64,000 nucleotides of DNA, taken from Algoriphagus kandeliae. GTDB taxonomy: Bacteria; Bacteroidota; Bacteroidia; Cytophagales; Cyclobacteriaceae. Positions 1 to 8,292 of this stretch are shown one piece after another. The stretch spans positions 1 through 64,000 of the forward strand of contig NZ_SPSB01000002.1 in assembly GCF_004571135.1 (NCBI RefSeq), read 5' to 3'. The notes beneath the pieces are model-generated. The model had not been told where the DNA came from and did no database searches. It saw only the letters and a list, made by a program, of their open reading frames with translations. The translations under genes and the position numbers were made by a program. Position 1 is the stretch's first letter. Each line of letters begins with the position of its first letter.

Positions 1-1543
1 TTACATCCGTTCCAGTTAATGGATCAATTACTGTGACATTGGTTAAAGTGACGTTACCGTCATTTGTAACCACAATCTCGTAATCGATAACCTCATCGGC
101 ATTATTCAATATACCATCGCCTGCATCGTCTACAGCAACCGCTGTCTTGGTGATGCTTAATACAGGGTCATATACAAGATCAACCGCTTCACTGTCTTCT
201 ACCGGACCTGCCTGATCGGAATCCGCTGTAGCCGTGTTGTCAATGTCTCCATCGCCACCGCCACGGGTATCCAAGTCTTCCTGCGTGATCGCATAGGAAA
301 TGCTTTCCGTATGGCTCGCTCCAGGAGCAAGGTCTCCAATATTTACATCAGTACCCGTCAACGGATCCACAATCATAACATTAGTCAATGTCACATTGCC
401 GTCGTTGGTCACCTCAATCTCGTAGTCAATAATATCTCCAGCCTCGTTCAATACTCCGTCTCCGGCCGCATCAACGCCAACCGCTGTCTTGGTGATGCTC
501 AATACAGGATTCTGTGTCAACGGCACCTCCTCACTCGCTGTCTCTTCCCCGGTCTGGTCAGAATCCGCTGTAGCCGTGTTGTCAATGTCACCATCTCCAC
601 CGCCATTGGTATCCAAATCGTTTTGCGTAATCGCATAGGATGTGCTTTCCGTATGGCTAGCTCCAGGTGCAAGGTCTCCAATATTTACATCAGTACCTGT
701 CAACGGATCCACAATCGTAACATTAGTCAACGTCACATTGCCGTCGTTGGTCACCTCAATCTCGTAGTCAATAAGATCTCCAGCCTCATTTAATACACCG
801 TCTCCGGCTTCATCAATGCCAACCGCTGTCTTGGTGATGCTCAATACAGGAGTCTGTGTCAATGGCACCTCCTCACTCGCTGCCTCTTCCCCGGTCTGAT
901 CAGAATCAGCAGTGGCCGTGTTATAAATGAAGCCTGCCGGATCTCCGTTACCGTTATTGTCCAGATCATCCTGCGTGATTGCATAGCTTACGTTCACCGT
1001 CTCGCTGGCATTAGGAGCAAGGCTCACAATCGTGGTTAGAAGTCCTCCCGTAAGCGGATCGTTTACCGTCACGTTGGTCAATGTCACATTGCCGTCGTTG
1101 GTCACCTCAATCTCGTAGTCAATAAGATCTCCAGCCGCGTTCAACACACCATCGCCGGCTTCATCAACACCTACTGCTGTCTTGGTGATGTTCATTTGAG
1201 GAGCATATACAAGATCAACCGACTCACTGTCCTCTACCGGGCCTGCCTGATCGGAATCCGCTGTAGCCGTGTTGTCAATGTCGCCATCGCCGCCGCCACG
1301 GGTATTCAAGTCTTCCTGCGTGATCGCATAGGAAGTACTTTCCGTATGAGTCGCTCCAGGAGCAAGGTCCCCGATATTTTTATTGGTTCCCGTCAAAGGA
1401 TCCACAATCGTCACATTGGTCAAGGTCACGTTGCCCGTGTTGGTCACCACAATCTCATACTCAATAAGATCTCCAGCTTCATCCAACAAACCATTTCCGG
1501 CCTCATCTACACCTACCACCTGCTTGTCGATGGAAAGAGATGG
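1..1543 (-). repeat. Tandem ~340-bp coding repeats inside the adhesin-like gene
   Basis: Successive units begin (minus strand) near 1543, 1201, 849, 507 and 168, giving a period of about 340-350 bp or roughly 114 codons. Units starting near 849 and 507 are close to identical over long stretches, whereas the units 5' of 1543 are more divergent at DNA level. The pattern fits recent unit duplication in the distal part of the gene and makes unit number prone to change by recombination. Confidence 0.85.
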
Positions 1544-3373
1544 ATTTTGTTGAATAGGCGTGCTTGCATTTGCAGTGACAGGACCAGGAACTTGATCAGA
1601 ACTGAAATTAACTACATTAACTAGATTATCACCCAAGTTCATATCAGACTGGGAAACGGTATAGCTGAATAGGTAAGTCCAAGTTTCTCCGGGATTCAAA
1701 ATACCATCTCCATTATCCCCTGAATCAAGAGTTAAGATTACTCCAACAGCATCACCTGGGGCGAAATCCCTTCCCACCACATTAGTGAGATTCAAATTTC
1801 CAGTGTTTTCTATTGTAATAGTGTAATCAATGGTTTGACTTGCTGCAGTCACAGGATTTGGACCGCCAGTTTGGTTCTTTGTTGCAACCATTCTGGCAAC
1901 TTGTGTAAAGTTTTCAGTGTGAGAATCAGAATCATTTACTTCAACTCCTCCTCCTGTAGCAGTTACTGTCGCTGTATTGGTAAAAAAACCAGCCTCGATG
2001 TCGGCTTGGGTCAAAGTGTAAACTCCTGTATAGGATGTTGAGTTGATTTCACCTGGAGCCAAATCAAAGGATGTACCTGTCAAAACCGCATCCTGATCGT
2101 CTAAATCTACTCCAGTCAATGGGACATCTCCATCATTTGTAATAACGAAACTATAATTAATTCGGTCACCTGCGCTATTCAACCCATCTCCATTTGTATC
2201 TTCAAGTACACCTATTTTGACTAAGTTAATAGAAGGCACCTCTGCTGTAAGTGTTACCGGCACAAGCTTGATACAATTAAACTCATCTATTATTTGAGCT
2301 ATGTACAATCCTGCCCCGAGACCTGTTCTTGTGTATGTTGTGATACTTGGGTCATCTTCCCAAGAAATAGTCTTATCTCCCGTGCCACCTTGTACATTAG
2401 AAATGGTGATAGATCCATTATTTAATACACCAGTAGGGTTGGTAAAAGCAACATCATAAGTAATCTCCCCAGGCTTGTTGAACGTAGTTTCAAAAAAGTT
2501 AGAAATATTCGCCGCATCAGTTACTTCCAATCTAGCAGTATAAGGTCCAGTTCCTGTAAAGGACACGGTTGGATTTTCTTCTGAAGATGATGAAGGCGTT
2601 GCATTTGGACTGAAGGTCCATGAATAAGTATATGGAGTAGTTCCTCCATTGGTATTGTTGAAAAAGGATGCTGTTGTAACATCATCAACCGTACAAGCTG
2701 CATAGGTGAACTGAACAGCTAAAGGCGCACTCACAACGGTATCCCCACCAAATTGACATTGTGCAGAAGGGTAATCATTACACTCATAATCTAATGAAAG
2801 ATCTTGGGTGGCTGAGGTAGTCCATGCCAATAAGGGATTTAAAAATTGAACCTCCACCCCACAAGTCCACTGAAAAGGAATTCCTATGGTAATTACTTGT
2901 GGTTCTGCCTTCGCAGCAGGAATTTCACCGAAATAATAATTGAGGAAGATTGAATCTGCTTCTCCTGTTTGAGGATTAGTAAAGACTACATCCGCGAATA
3001 ATCGACCATTATTGGTCGATGATCCAGAATTCGTTTCATAGAGGAATGATACATAAGCAGTTTGCGTAACCCCTGCCGTACATGTTGCAAATTGATCCGC
3101 CAACCGATTCCCATATTCATCACTCAAAAACACCTCCAGGATGTCATAATTTCCAGATGAACATGGGATGTTACAGGTTCTCAAGTCTAATAATTCAGGC
3201 TGATTCCCTAATTCTAGTACACTGATTTGCCCCTGAACGGTGGAAATGGAAAAGAAGGCTAAAAAAAACAAAAGCCATACGGCCTTCTGCTTTCTAAATA
3301 TTTCCCGAAGAACCAAAAAAAATGTTCGCCCATTTGTGAGAGGCTTTTGCTGATAATTGGATGAACTCTCCAT
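1..3373 (-). CDS. Giant secreted repeat protein, adhesin-like (3' end outside window)
   Basis: The reading frame starts at ATG 3373 and stays open to position 1, so more than 1,120 residues are visible and the C-terminus lies outside. A basic N-terminus and a hydrophobic stretch ending in VQGQ (about residues 30-49) look like a signal peptide. Then come a unique region, a PKD-like segment, a segment resembling SprB-type repeats (GLGAGLYIAQIIDEFNC), and about seven tandem Ig-like units of the conserved-repeat/DUF11-DUF7507 kind. Each unit opens with a motif like LSITKTAVGVDEAGDG and carries YEIEVTNDGNVTLTNVT. Such proteins are exported in Bacteroidota, often by type IX secretion through a C-terminal signal that cannot be seen here. 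A surface adhesive or structural role is inferred; no catalytic motif was seen. Confidence 0.85.
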   Translation of the reverse strand, partial: MESSSNYQQKPLTNGRTFFLVLREIFRKQKAVWLLFFLAFFSISTVQGQISVLELGNQPELLDLRTCNIPCSSGNYDILEVFLSDEYGNRLADQFATCTAGVTQTAYVSFLYETNSGSSTNNGRLFADVVFTNPQTGEADSIFLNYYFGEIPAAKAEPQVITIGIPFQWTCGVEVQFLNPLLAWTTSATQDLSLDYECNDYPSAQCQFGGDTVVSAPLAVQFTYAACTVDDVTTASFFNNTNGGTTPYTYSWTFSPNATPSSSSEENPTVSFTGTGPYTARLEVTDAANISNFFETTFNKPGEITYDVAFTNPTGVLNNGSITISNVQGGTGDKTISWEDDPSITTYTRTGLGAGLYIAQIIDEFNCIKLVPVTLTAEVPSINLVKIGVLEDTNGDGLNSAGDRINYSFVITNDGDVPLTGVDLDDQDAVLTGTSFDLAPGEINSTSYTGVYTLTQADIEAGFFTNTATVTATGGGVEVNDSDSHTENFTQVARMVATKNQTGGPNPVTAASQTIDYTITIENTGNLNLTNVVGRDFAPGDAVGVILTLDSGDNGDGILNPGETWTYLFSYTVSQSDMNLGDNLVNVVNFSSDQVPGPVTANASTPIQQNPSLSIDKQVVGVDEAGNGLLDEAGDLIEYEIVVTNTGNVTLTNVTIVDPLTGTNKNIGDLAPGATHTESTSYAITQEDLNTRGGGDGDIDNTATADSDQAGPVEDSESVDLVYAPQMNITKTAVGVDEAGDGVLNAAGDLIDYEIEVTNDGNVTLTNVTVNDPLTGGLLTTIVSLAPNASETVNVSYAITQDDLDNNGNGDPAGFIYNTATADSDQTGEEAASEEVPLTQTPVLSITKTAVGIDEAGDGVLNEAGDLIDYEIEVTNDGNVTLTNVTIVDPLTGTDVNIGDLAPGASHTESTSYAITQNDLDTNGGGDGDIDNTATADSDQTGEETASEEVPLTQNPVLSITKTAVGVDAAGDGVLNEAGDIIDYEIEVTNDGNVTLTNVMIVDPLTGTDVNIGDLAPGASHTESISYAITQEDLDTRGGGDGDIDNTATADSDQAGPVEDSEAVDLVYDPVLSITKTAVAVDDAGDGILNNADEVIDYEIVVTNDGNVTLTNVTVIDPLTGTDV

Positions 3374-3798
3374 ATCGTTAAGATTTAAATTTCTCTTTGG
3401 TAATTGTGTCGCTATACTCTCCTGATTTATGGTGATATGGATCTCGATTTAGGCTATTCAGATCACCCCCTTATGCTTACTATCTTGTTCGTTTTAGTCA
3501 AAAACCATGGTTTTTGCAAAACCAAGACATTTTTATGCAGTAAATGTACACTTTTTTGCAGTTTATCCAAACTTTTTGAAGCTTTATTTTTATATGAAAT
3601 GCATTTTTTTATTTATGAAAGTATTTTTTATTGGTATTTTTTGCGGTTTTGTTTAATGTTTGAGAAATCTGGTTAAGCAGGTATGAATTACCTGTTATAC
3701 CTGTTTTTGTAGAGGAGGATATTGGCCCAATTCAAAAAAATTCACTGAGGCTTTTCGGCTACTTTTTCTATCTTTCTTTTTGATAGAAAAATCAAAGC
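3374..3798. other. Gene-free divergent intergenic region, AT-rich
   Basis: This stretch separates the adhesin-like gene (minus) from the aldehyde dehydrogenase gene (plus). It is strongly AT-rich with T-runs around 3540-3660. One open frame (about 3404-3676) would need a TTG start and encodes a low-complexity Phe/Leu-rich string, so I do not call it a gene. It probably holds promoters for both flanking genes. The only clear structure is the hairpin at 3678-3708. Confidence 0.6.
3678..3708 (+). terminator. Orphan terminator-like hairpin
   Basis: Stem CAGGTAT (3678-3684) pairs with ATACCTG (3697-3703) and is followed by five T residues. An overlapping alternative pairing is CAGGTA/TACCTG. No plus-strand gene ends just upstream, so this is either a fortuitous palindrome, an operator, or the end of an unannotated short transcript. 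Confidence 0.35.
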
Positions 3799-5217
3799 AT
3801 GGAAATCTCAGAATTCACCGAAATCCAACTTAGCCTAGCCTTATTACAAAAGACTGCTGTCGCGTGGAGAAGCTCCACTGCATCAGAAAGGATAGATCGA
3901 TTGAAAAAACTCAGAACCTGGATCAAAACCCATCAAAACGATATCCGGGAAGCACTTTGGGATGATTTTCGAAAATCTGAAGTAGAAACTGACCTGTCGG
4001 AAATCTTTCCTGTTACTTCCGAAATCAATCACACAATCAAGCATCTAAAATCCTGGATGACGCCTCTTTCCCTTTCGACTCCGATGCCGATGTTGGGAAC
4101 AAAGGCCAAGATTTTGTACGAACCAAAGGGTGTCTCGCTGATTATTGCTCCTTGGAATTATCCCTTCAATTTGGCTATTGGGCCGTTGGTTTCGGCCATT
4201 GCAGCAGGTTGCCCGACAATAATTAAGCCTTCTGAACTGACTCCTGCCACCTCCTCATTGATTGCCAGAATGATTTCCGAGATTTTCTCGGAAGGAGAAG
4301 TACAGGTTTACCAAGGTGATGCTGAAGTAGCTCAAGCTCTGCTTTCACTTCCCTTCGACCATATTTTCTTTACCGGAAGTCCGCAAATTGGAAAAGTTGT
4401 CATGGAGTATGCTGCAAAACATCTCACATCGGTTACACTTGAATTGGGTGGAAAATCTCCCTGCATCATCACCGAATCGGCAGATATTAAGGACGCCGCG
4501 CAAAAAATCATCTATGGAAAATTGGTGAACTGCGGGCAAACCTGTGTTGCGCCAGATTATATTTTAGTCCATCAAGACAGAAAAGAATTGCTTTTAGCTG
4601 AACTTCAAGTAGCAATTCAAGAAATGTACGATCCCCAATTCAAAGGATTGGAACATTCAAATGATATGGCTCGAATCGTCAATGAAAGACATTTTTCGCG
4701 CCTAAAAACCTACTTAGATGATGCTGTAGAAAAGGGCGCAAAAATCGAATTTGGTGGAAAGACAATTCCACATCATCGATTTATTGAGCCTACGCTTCTC
4801 AGTGAAGTCAATGAGGATATGCTCGTTGCACAGGAAGAGATTTTTGGTCCCTTATTACCAATTTTAACTTATAAAACCCTTCAGGAAGCCGTTCAGTACA
4901 TCAATAAAAAGCCCAAGCCATTAGCTCTTTACATCTTTGACAAAAGTAAAAGCTATGAATCGGTGCTTCAGCAAACAAGTTCGGGAAATGCTGTCATCAA
5001 CGATTGTGTCCTTCACTTTTTGCACAATGAGATGCCTTTTGGCGGCGTGAATAACAGTGGTATTGGAAAAGCCCATGGACATTTTGGATTTTTAGCTTTC
5101 AGTAATGAAAAAGGAATCTTAAAACAACGAATAGGCCCTAATAACACCACTCTACTCAGACCACCTTATGGGATGAAGACCAAACAAATTATCAAGTCAC
5201 TAATTAAATGGTTTTAA
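3799..5217 (+). CDS. Aldehyde dehydrogenase, ALDH3-like
   Basis: NAD(P)-dependent oxidation of an aldehyde to the acid. The 472-residue length fits the shorter class 3/coniferyl-type ALDHs rather than the ~500-residue class 1/2 enzymes. Visible landmarks: the Rossmann/active-site strand APWNYPF, the general-base Glu215 in LELGGKSP, and the catalytic Cys249 in NCGQTC. The C-terminal region has MPFGGVNNSGIG. It ends in basic residues with an IKWF tail, as often seen in peripherally membrane-associated ALDH3. Start is ATG 3799. The next gene begins 1 nt after the stop, so the two are almost certainly co-transcribed. Substrate cannot be told; long-chain or aromatic aldehydes are plausible. Confidence 0.93.
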   Translation: MEISEFTEIQLSLALLQKTAVAWRSSTASERIDRLKKLRTWIKTHQNDIREALWDDFRKSEVETDLSEIFPVTSEINHTIKHLKSWMTPLSLSTPMPMLGTKAKILYEPKGVSLIIAPWNYPFNLAIGPLVSAIAAGCPTIIKPSELTPATSSLIARMISEIFSEGEVQVYQGDAEVAQALLSLPFDHIFFTGSPQIGKVVMEYAAKHLTSVTLELGGKSPCIITESADIKDAAQKIIYGKLVNCGQTCVAPDYILVHQDRKELLLAELQVAIQEMYDPQFKGLEHSNDMARIVNERHFSRLKTYLDDAVEKGAKIEFGGKTIPHHRFIEPTLLSEVNEDMLVAQEEIFGPLLPILTYKTLQEAVQYINKKPKPLALYIFDKSKSYESVLQQTSSGNAVINDCVLHFLHNEMPFGGVNNSGIGKAHGHFGFLAFSNEKGILKQRIGPNNTTLLRPPYGMKTKQIIKSLIKWF

Positions 5218-5218
5218 T

Positions 5219-6103
5219 ATGCAAAAAGTCGATTTTTCAACCTTATTTAAGCATTTAGCTGCTTCTACATTTTTCCTGGGGATTTTATTCTTATCAAGCT
5301 GTGGTTCTACAGATGATCCAATTCCAGATGGTCCCTTGCCCGCGCTTGAGTTATTTGATAGTTCATATGGTCAGGATGCACGACAGGTGATGGATATTTT
5401 TTTGCCCGCTGGAAGAACTTTGGAAAACACTCCGGTAATGATCTATATCCATGGTGGAGCCTGGATTGATGGTAGCAAGGATGAGTTTTTACAATTTAAA
5501 ACTGCCTTTGAACAGGCTCTGCCTGACTTTGCCTTTGTAGCAATCAATTATCGTTTGTTTGATTTTATAACCAACGCCAATCGATTCCCTACTCAAGAGA
5601 ATGATGTTATTGCAGCTATTCAGCATGTCTTGGAAAATCGGGTGAACTGGAACATAAGTGATGAACTTTATCTAGCCGGTGCAAGTGCAGGTGGGCATTT
5701 GGCTTTGTTACATGCTTATAAACATCAAGAAGTAGGAAATATTCAGGCGGTCTTGGCCTTGTTTCCTCCAACCGATCTGACTACGCTTTACGATTTTAAT
5801 TTCCTTACTCAATCTGGATTGACGGCGCTATTGAATGGAAATCCTCAAAGCAATCCAGATGCTTATTTCCAATCCAGCCCTGTCAATTTTATCAATCCCA
5901 ATTCTCCCCCAACTGCCTTTTTCCATGGAACAGTCGATACCGTTGTCCCGATTTCTCAAAGTGATTTGCTAGCTTCTAAACTGGAAGAAGCAGGCGTGCC
6001 TTACGAATATCAAATCATTGAAGGACAAGGACATGGGTTTACGCCTGCCACCTATGCGACTATTATTTCTCAAATCTCCGCTTTCATAGATACTCTTAAT
6101 TGA
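5219..6103 (+). CDS. Lipoprotein alpha/beta-hydrolase (esterase family)
   Basis: 294 residues. The N-terminus has a hydrophobic segment and a lipobox ending LSSC (Cys at about 28), so it is probably anchored in the cell envelope. The fold is recognisable from the oxyanion motif HGGAW, the nucleophile elbow GASAGG (Ser156), the acid in HGTVDTVVP and the catalytic His in GQGHGF. This is the hormone-sensitive-lipase/BD-FAE-like esterase group, acting on carboxylic esters of unknown identity. It lies 1 nt downstream of the aldehyde dehydrogenase, implying an operon, although one product is cytosolic and the other exported. It ends at a convergent terminator. Confidence 0.88.
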   Translation: MQKVDFSTLFKHLAASTFFLGILFLSSCGSTDDPIPDGPLPALELFDSSYGQDARQVMDIFLPAGRTLENTPVMIYIHGGAWIDGSKDEFLQFKTAFEQALPDFAFVAINYRLFDFITNANRFPTQENDVIAAIQHVLENRVNWNISDELYLAGASAGGHLALLHAYKHQEVGNIQAVLALFPPTDLTTLYDFNFLTQSGLTALLNGNPQSNPDAYFQSSPVNFINPNSPPTAFFHGTVDTVVPISQSDLLASKLEEAGVPYEYQIIEGQGHGFTPATYATIISQISAFIDTLN

Positions 6104-6134
6104 AAAAAGAAAACCCCGCCGTGACGACAGGGTT
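6102..6134 (-). terminator. Rho-independent terminator of the sigma-factor operon
   Basis: Read on the minus strand, a 10-bp stem with G-T wobble (6125-6134 with 6112-6121), a TCA loop and a T-rich tail (TTTTCTTTTTTC). It sits in the 40-nt gap between the convergent esterase and small-protein genes, and the T-run favours minus-strand termination. Confidence 0.7.
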
Positions 6135-6143
6135 ACCGGATCT

Positions 6144-6377
6144 TTAGACTTTTTGAAGTCCCGTAGACTTGGCTTTCGATTTGATTGCCTTTACTACTTT
6201 TTCGGAAGGTAGGAGTCGGATTTGGTCCAGTTGCTCTATAGTGCTCAGCATTTCTAAGTATTCTTGCATCAGATGCTCATCATCGTGCAAGGCCTGCATT
6301 AAGAGTTCTTGTTCTACCTCCGGCATTTCCTGATAGATATATCTAATCAGGTCATTTGGGGTAAATGGTTTTATCAT
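6144..6377 (-). CDS. Small protein downstream of ECF sigma factor (possible modulator)
   Basis: 77 residues from ATG 6377; a TTG two codons upstream is a less likely start. The acidic, helical sequence includes PEVEQELLMQAL and EYLEMLSTIEQL, a basic tail, and no membrane segment. Its start overlaps the 3' end of the sigma-factor gene by 26 nt, indicating translational coupling. In Bacteroidota similar short genes often follow ECF sigma genes. The resemblance to cytoplasmic anti-sigma N-terminal regions (short acidic helices) is suggestive only, and no zinc-binding motif is present. A role in controlling the adjacent sigma factor is inferred from position. Confidence 0.7.
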   Translation of the reverse strand: MIKPFTPNDLIRYIYQEMPEVEQELLMQALHDDEHLMQEYLEMLSTIEQLDQIRLLPSEKVVKAIKSKAKSTGLQKV

Positions 6378-6954
6378 AGGCAAAATTTAGTTGTTTCATT
6401 TTTTTCCGCAGATGAATCAGCGCATACCTCATTCTACCAAGAGCCGTATTGATACTGACTCCGGTTTGATCGGCAATTTCTTGAAAGCTCATGTCCATAT
6501 AGTGTCTCATGATCAATACCTGCTTTTGCGCCTCTGGTAATTCATCAATTAATCTTCTTATCAAGGCCACTTCTTCCTCTTTCACCTGATCATCCTCTAC
6601 ATTTCCTTCGGAAAATCGAAGAGAATTGAAAATATTGGAGCCATCTTCCATTATGATAACTGGATAGCGCCTGGATTTTCTGAAATGATCCACTGCCAGA
6701 TTATGCGCGATTCGCATAATCCAAGGCTGGAACTTCCCTTCTTCATTGTATTTATCCGAATGAAGGGTATTGATCACCTTCACGAACACATCCTGAAGAA
6801 GATCTTCGGCAAGTTCCTGATCCTTCACGATCAGTAATATGGTAGTATAAACTTTGGTTTTGTATCGATCTACTAATAGATCAAATGCGGCTTCATTGCC
6901 ATTTCTGTACTGAGCAATGAGCTCAGCATCTCTTGGTCCTATTCGCTTATTCAT
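6352..6954 (-). CDS. ECF-type RNA polymerase sigma factor
   Basis: 200 residues with the two-domain ECF layout. Sigma region 2 (about residues 22-95) contains AEDLLQDVFVKV and FQPWIMRIAHNLAVDHFRK for -10 recognition and core binding. Region 4 (about 130-185) contains the helix-turn-helix LPEAQKQVLIMRHYMDMSFQEIADQTGVSINTALGRM. It directs RNA polymerase to a stress- or envelope-type regulon that cannot be named here. No membrane anti-sigma factor of the FecR type is adjacent; the only partner is the overlapping small gene. A 334-bp intergenic region precedes it. Confidence 0.93.
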   Translation of the reverse strand: MNKRIGPRDAELIAQYRNGNEAAFDLLVDRYKTKVYTTILLIVKDQELAEDLLQDVFVKVINTLHSDKYNEEGKFQPWIMRIAHNLAVDHFRKSRRYPVIIMEDGSNIFNSLRFSEGNVEDDQVKEEEVALIRRLIDELPEAQKQVLIMRHYMDMSFQEIADQTGVSINTALGRMRYALIHLRKKMKQLNFAYDKTIYPK

Positions 6955-7288
6955 TGTTTATAGTTTATCAACAACGTAAAAGTCTAAGCCATAGTATAGG
7001 GGTTATCGAGATTTCAGATTTTTTTTAAAATTGGATACTAAAAGTAAACCTTTCGCCTATTCCTCACAAACCAGAACAGGGATTTTTTGAAAGTTTAAAA
7101 TTCAACCAAATAATCATTGGTAAATTCAAAAATCCTTACTCTAGTATATGGGAAAAGGGAAAACCCTTTGTTCAATTAAAGTGCCAAAAAGAAAAATCGA
7201 AAGGCTTTTTCTGAGGGAATTCTTCTTTTTGGTTAAGGTCTTTCCCTAGCCATTCCTTAACTTCGAACATTGAAATTAAATATGCATT
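6955..7288. other. Divergent promoter region without genes
   Basis: This lies between the ECF sigma gene (minus) and the DUF3127 gene (plus). AT-rich; no credible open frame or strong hairpin was seen. A TAACTTCG element at 7258-7265 partly resembles the TAnnTTTG -7 box, but the spacing to the nearest TTTG is too long for confidence. Both promoters are presumably here. Confidence 0.5.
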
Positions 7289-7642
7289 ATGGAACTGAGC
7301 GGAAAAGTAATTCAGAAGTTGCAAGAGGTAAGCGGAAACTCAAAATCAGGAAATAACTGGAGAAAGCAGGAGTTCATTATTGAAACGCCGGGTAATTATC
7401 CGAAAAAAGTCTGCGTTGCCCTTTGGGGAGATAAAATCGACCAATTCCCTATTTCTGTAGGAGAGGAAGTCAAGTTAAGTATCGATGTGGAAAGCCGTGA
7501 ATACAATGGTCGATGGTACACAGACATTAAAGCTTATCGAGTAGACAAAGCTTCGGACAGCAACTCAACTCCAACTTTTGAAAATGGTCCTTTGGATGTG
7601 GACACCTTCCACGCGGACGAAGAAGATCAATTACCTTTTTAA
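7289..7642 (+). CDS. DUF3127 family protein, OB-fold-like with SSB-type acidic tail
   Basis: 117 residues. The N-terminal ~90 residues match the DUF3127 pattern: MELSGKVIQKL, a QEFIIETPGNYPKK strand, VCVALWGDKI and REYNGRWYTDIKAYRV. These small Bacteroidota proteins are thought to be OB-fold, single-stranded DNA-binding-like. A disordered acidic C-terminus ends in EEDQLPF, very like the partner-binding tip of bacterial SSB (DDDLPF). That supports a role at single-stranded DNA, but it is inference. The next gene starts 16 nt downstream and is probably in the same transcript. Confidence 0.85.
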   Translation: MELSGKVIQKLQEVSGNSKSGNNWRKQEFIIETPGNYPKKVCVALWGDKIDQFPISVGEEVKLSIDVESREYNGRWYTDIKAYRVDKASDSNSTPTFENGPLDVDTFHADEEDQLPF

Positions 7643-7658
7643 TAGAATATTAATTCCT

Positions 7659-8120
7659 ATGTGGGATGATTTTGATGATGAAGATCCGGACTTTGATGGG
7701 GATGAAGATTTTGATTTTCAAAAACAACAGGACCGGATCTATCAACACCCTTTAATGAAAAAAGCCAAGGAAATCGTTGGTTTAACACGTGCCTTGGTAG
7801 GAAGCCTAGATGAAGCCCGAAAAGAACTCTATGGTAGCATCATGATGGAAGATGCCATGGTGATGAGTGCCAAGTTTGCAGGAGCTGAATCCATTCCAGA
7901 CTACGTAATAAAAATGGAAAAGGCTGTCCTAATGAAAATCCATGCAAAAAGTCTCAATTCCATGACCTATCAATTAGCCATGGAGGAAACACATGCAGAG
8001 GAGCATTTAGAACTCCTTCGAACTGCCATTGAAGAATATAGAACGCTATTTATTGAATGGATTAAAGGCTTTGATCCCAGTCAAAAATTTGATGATGGCT
8101 GGGGAATCTTTACGGATTGA
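7659..8120 (+). CDS. Conserved acidic hypothetical protein
   Basis: 153 residues from ATG 7659. I prefer this start because an upstream in-frame start would overlap the DUF3127 gene and give an unnatural N-terminus. The first 25 residues are extremely rich in Asp (WDDFDDEDPDFDGDEDFDF); the rest is predicted helical (KKAKEIVGLTRALVGSLDEARKELYG and AMEETHAEEHLELLRTAI). No catalytic motif is recognised. It follows the DUF3127 gene by 16 nt. Its 3' end overlaps the convergent small membrane gene by 11 nt. Function unknown. Confidence 0.8.
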   Translation: MWDDFDDEDPDFDGDEDFDFQKQQDRIYQHPLMKKAKEIVGLTRALVGSLDEARKELYGSIMMEDAMVMSAKFAGAESIPDYVIKMEKAVLMKIHAKSLNSMTYQLAMEETHAEEHLELLRTAIEEYRTLFIEWIKGFDPSQKFDDGWGIFTD

Positions 8121-8265
8121 TTTGATTGGAGCCAAAACGGAATCCCATATAGGCTCCTCCTATCATAAGAATAAGGGTAATCAATGCCATTAATAGAAGT
8201 ACGTGCAAAGGCACTTCCCATAATTCCCCTCCAACCTTAAACCGGATAACTCGTTTCCAATCCAT
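8110..8265 (-). CDS. Small single-pass membrane protein, third gene of purKE operon
   Basis: 51 residues from ATG 8265 to the stop at 8110. The sequence begins MDWKRVIRFKVGG, has one strongly hydrophobic segment (about residues 20-40, LHVLLLMALITLILMIGG) and ends FRFGSNQINP. It begins 27 nt after the purE stop on the same strand, so it is probably co-transcribed. The frame has codons typical of neighbours and a normal start, which makes it a believable small gene despite its size. It overlaps the convergent gene by 11 nt. Function unknown. Confidence 0.65.
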   Translation of the reverse strand: MDWKRVIRFKVGGELWEVPLHVLLLMALITLILMIGGAYMGFRFGSNQINP

Positions 8266-8292
8266 TTATAAAATCCCTTTGTGGAAGGAAAA

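Noticed and set aside
311-793. Plus-strand open frames inside the repeat protein (also 1196-1624 and 1835-2041)
   Set aside because: They are the opposite strand of the tandem-repeat gene, recur with each repeat unit and have no protein-like features.
1-1543. CRISPR array in the repetitive left end
   Set aside because: The repeats are ~340-bp coding units in one open frame without short identical repeats and unique spacers.
3404-3676. 90-codon plus-strand frame in the intergenic region
   Set aside because: Needs a TTG start and is a Phe/Leu/Tyr-rich product of T-runs; no signal of a real gene.
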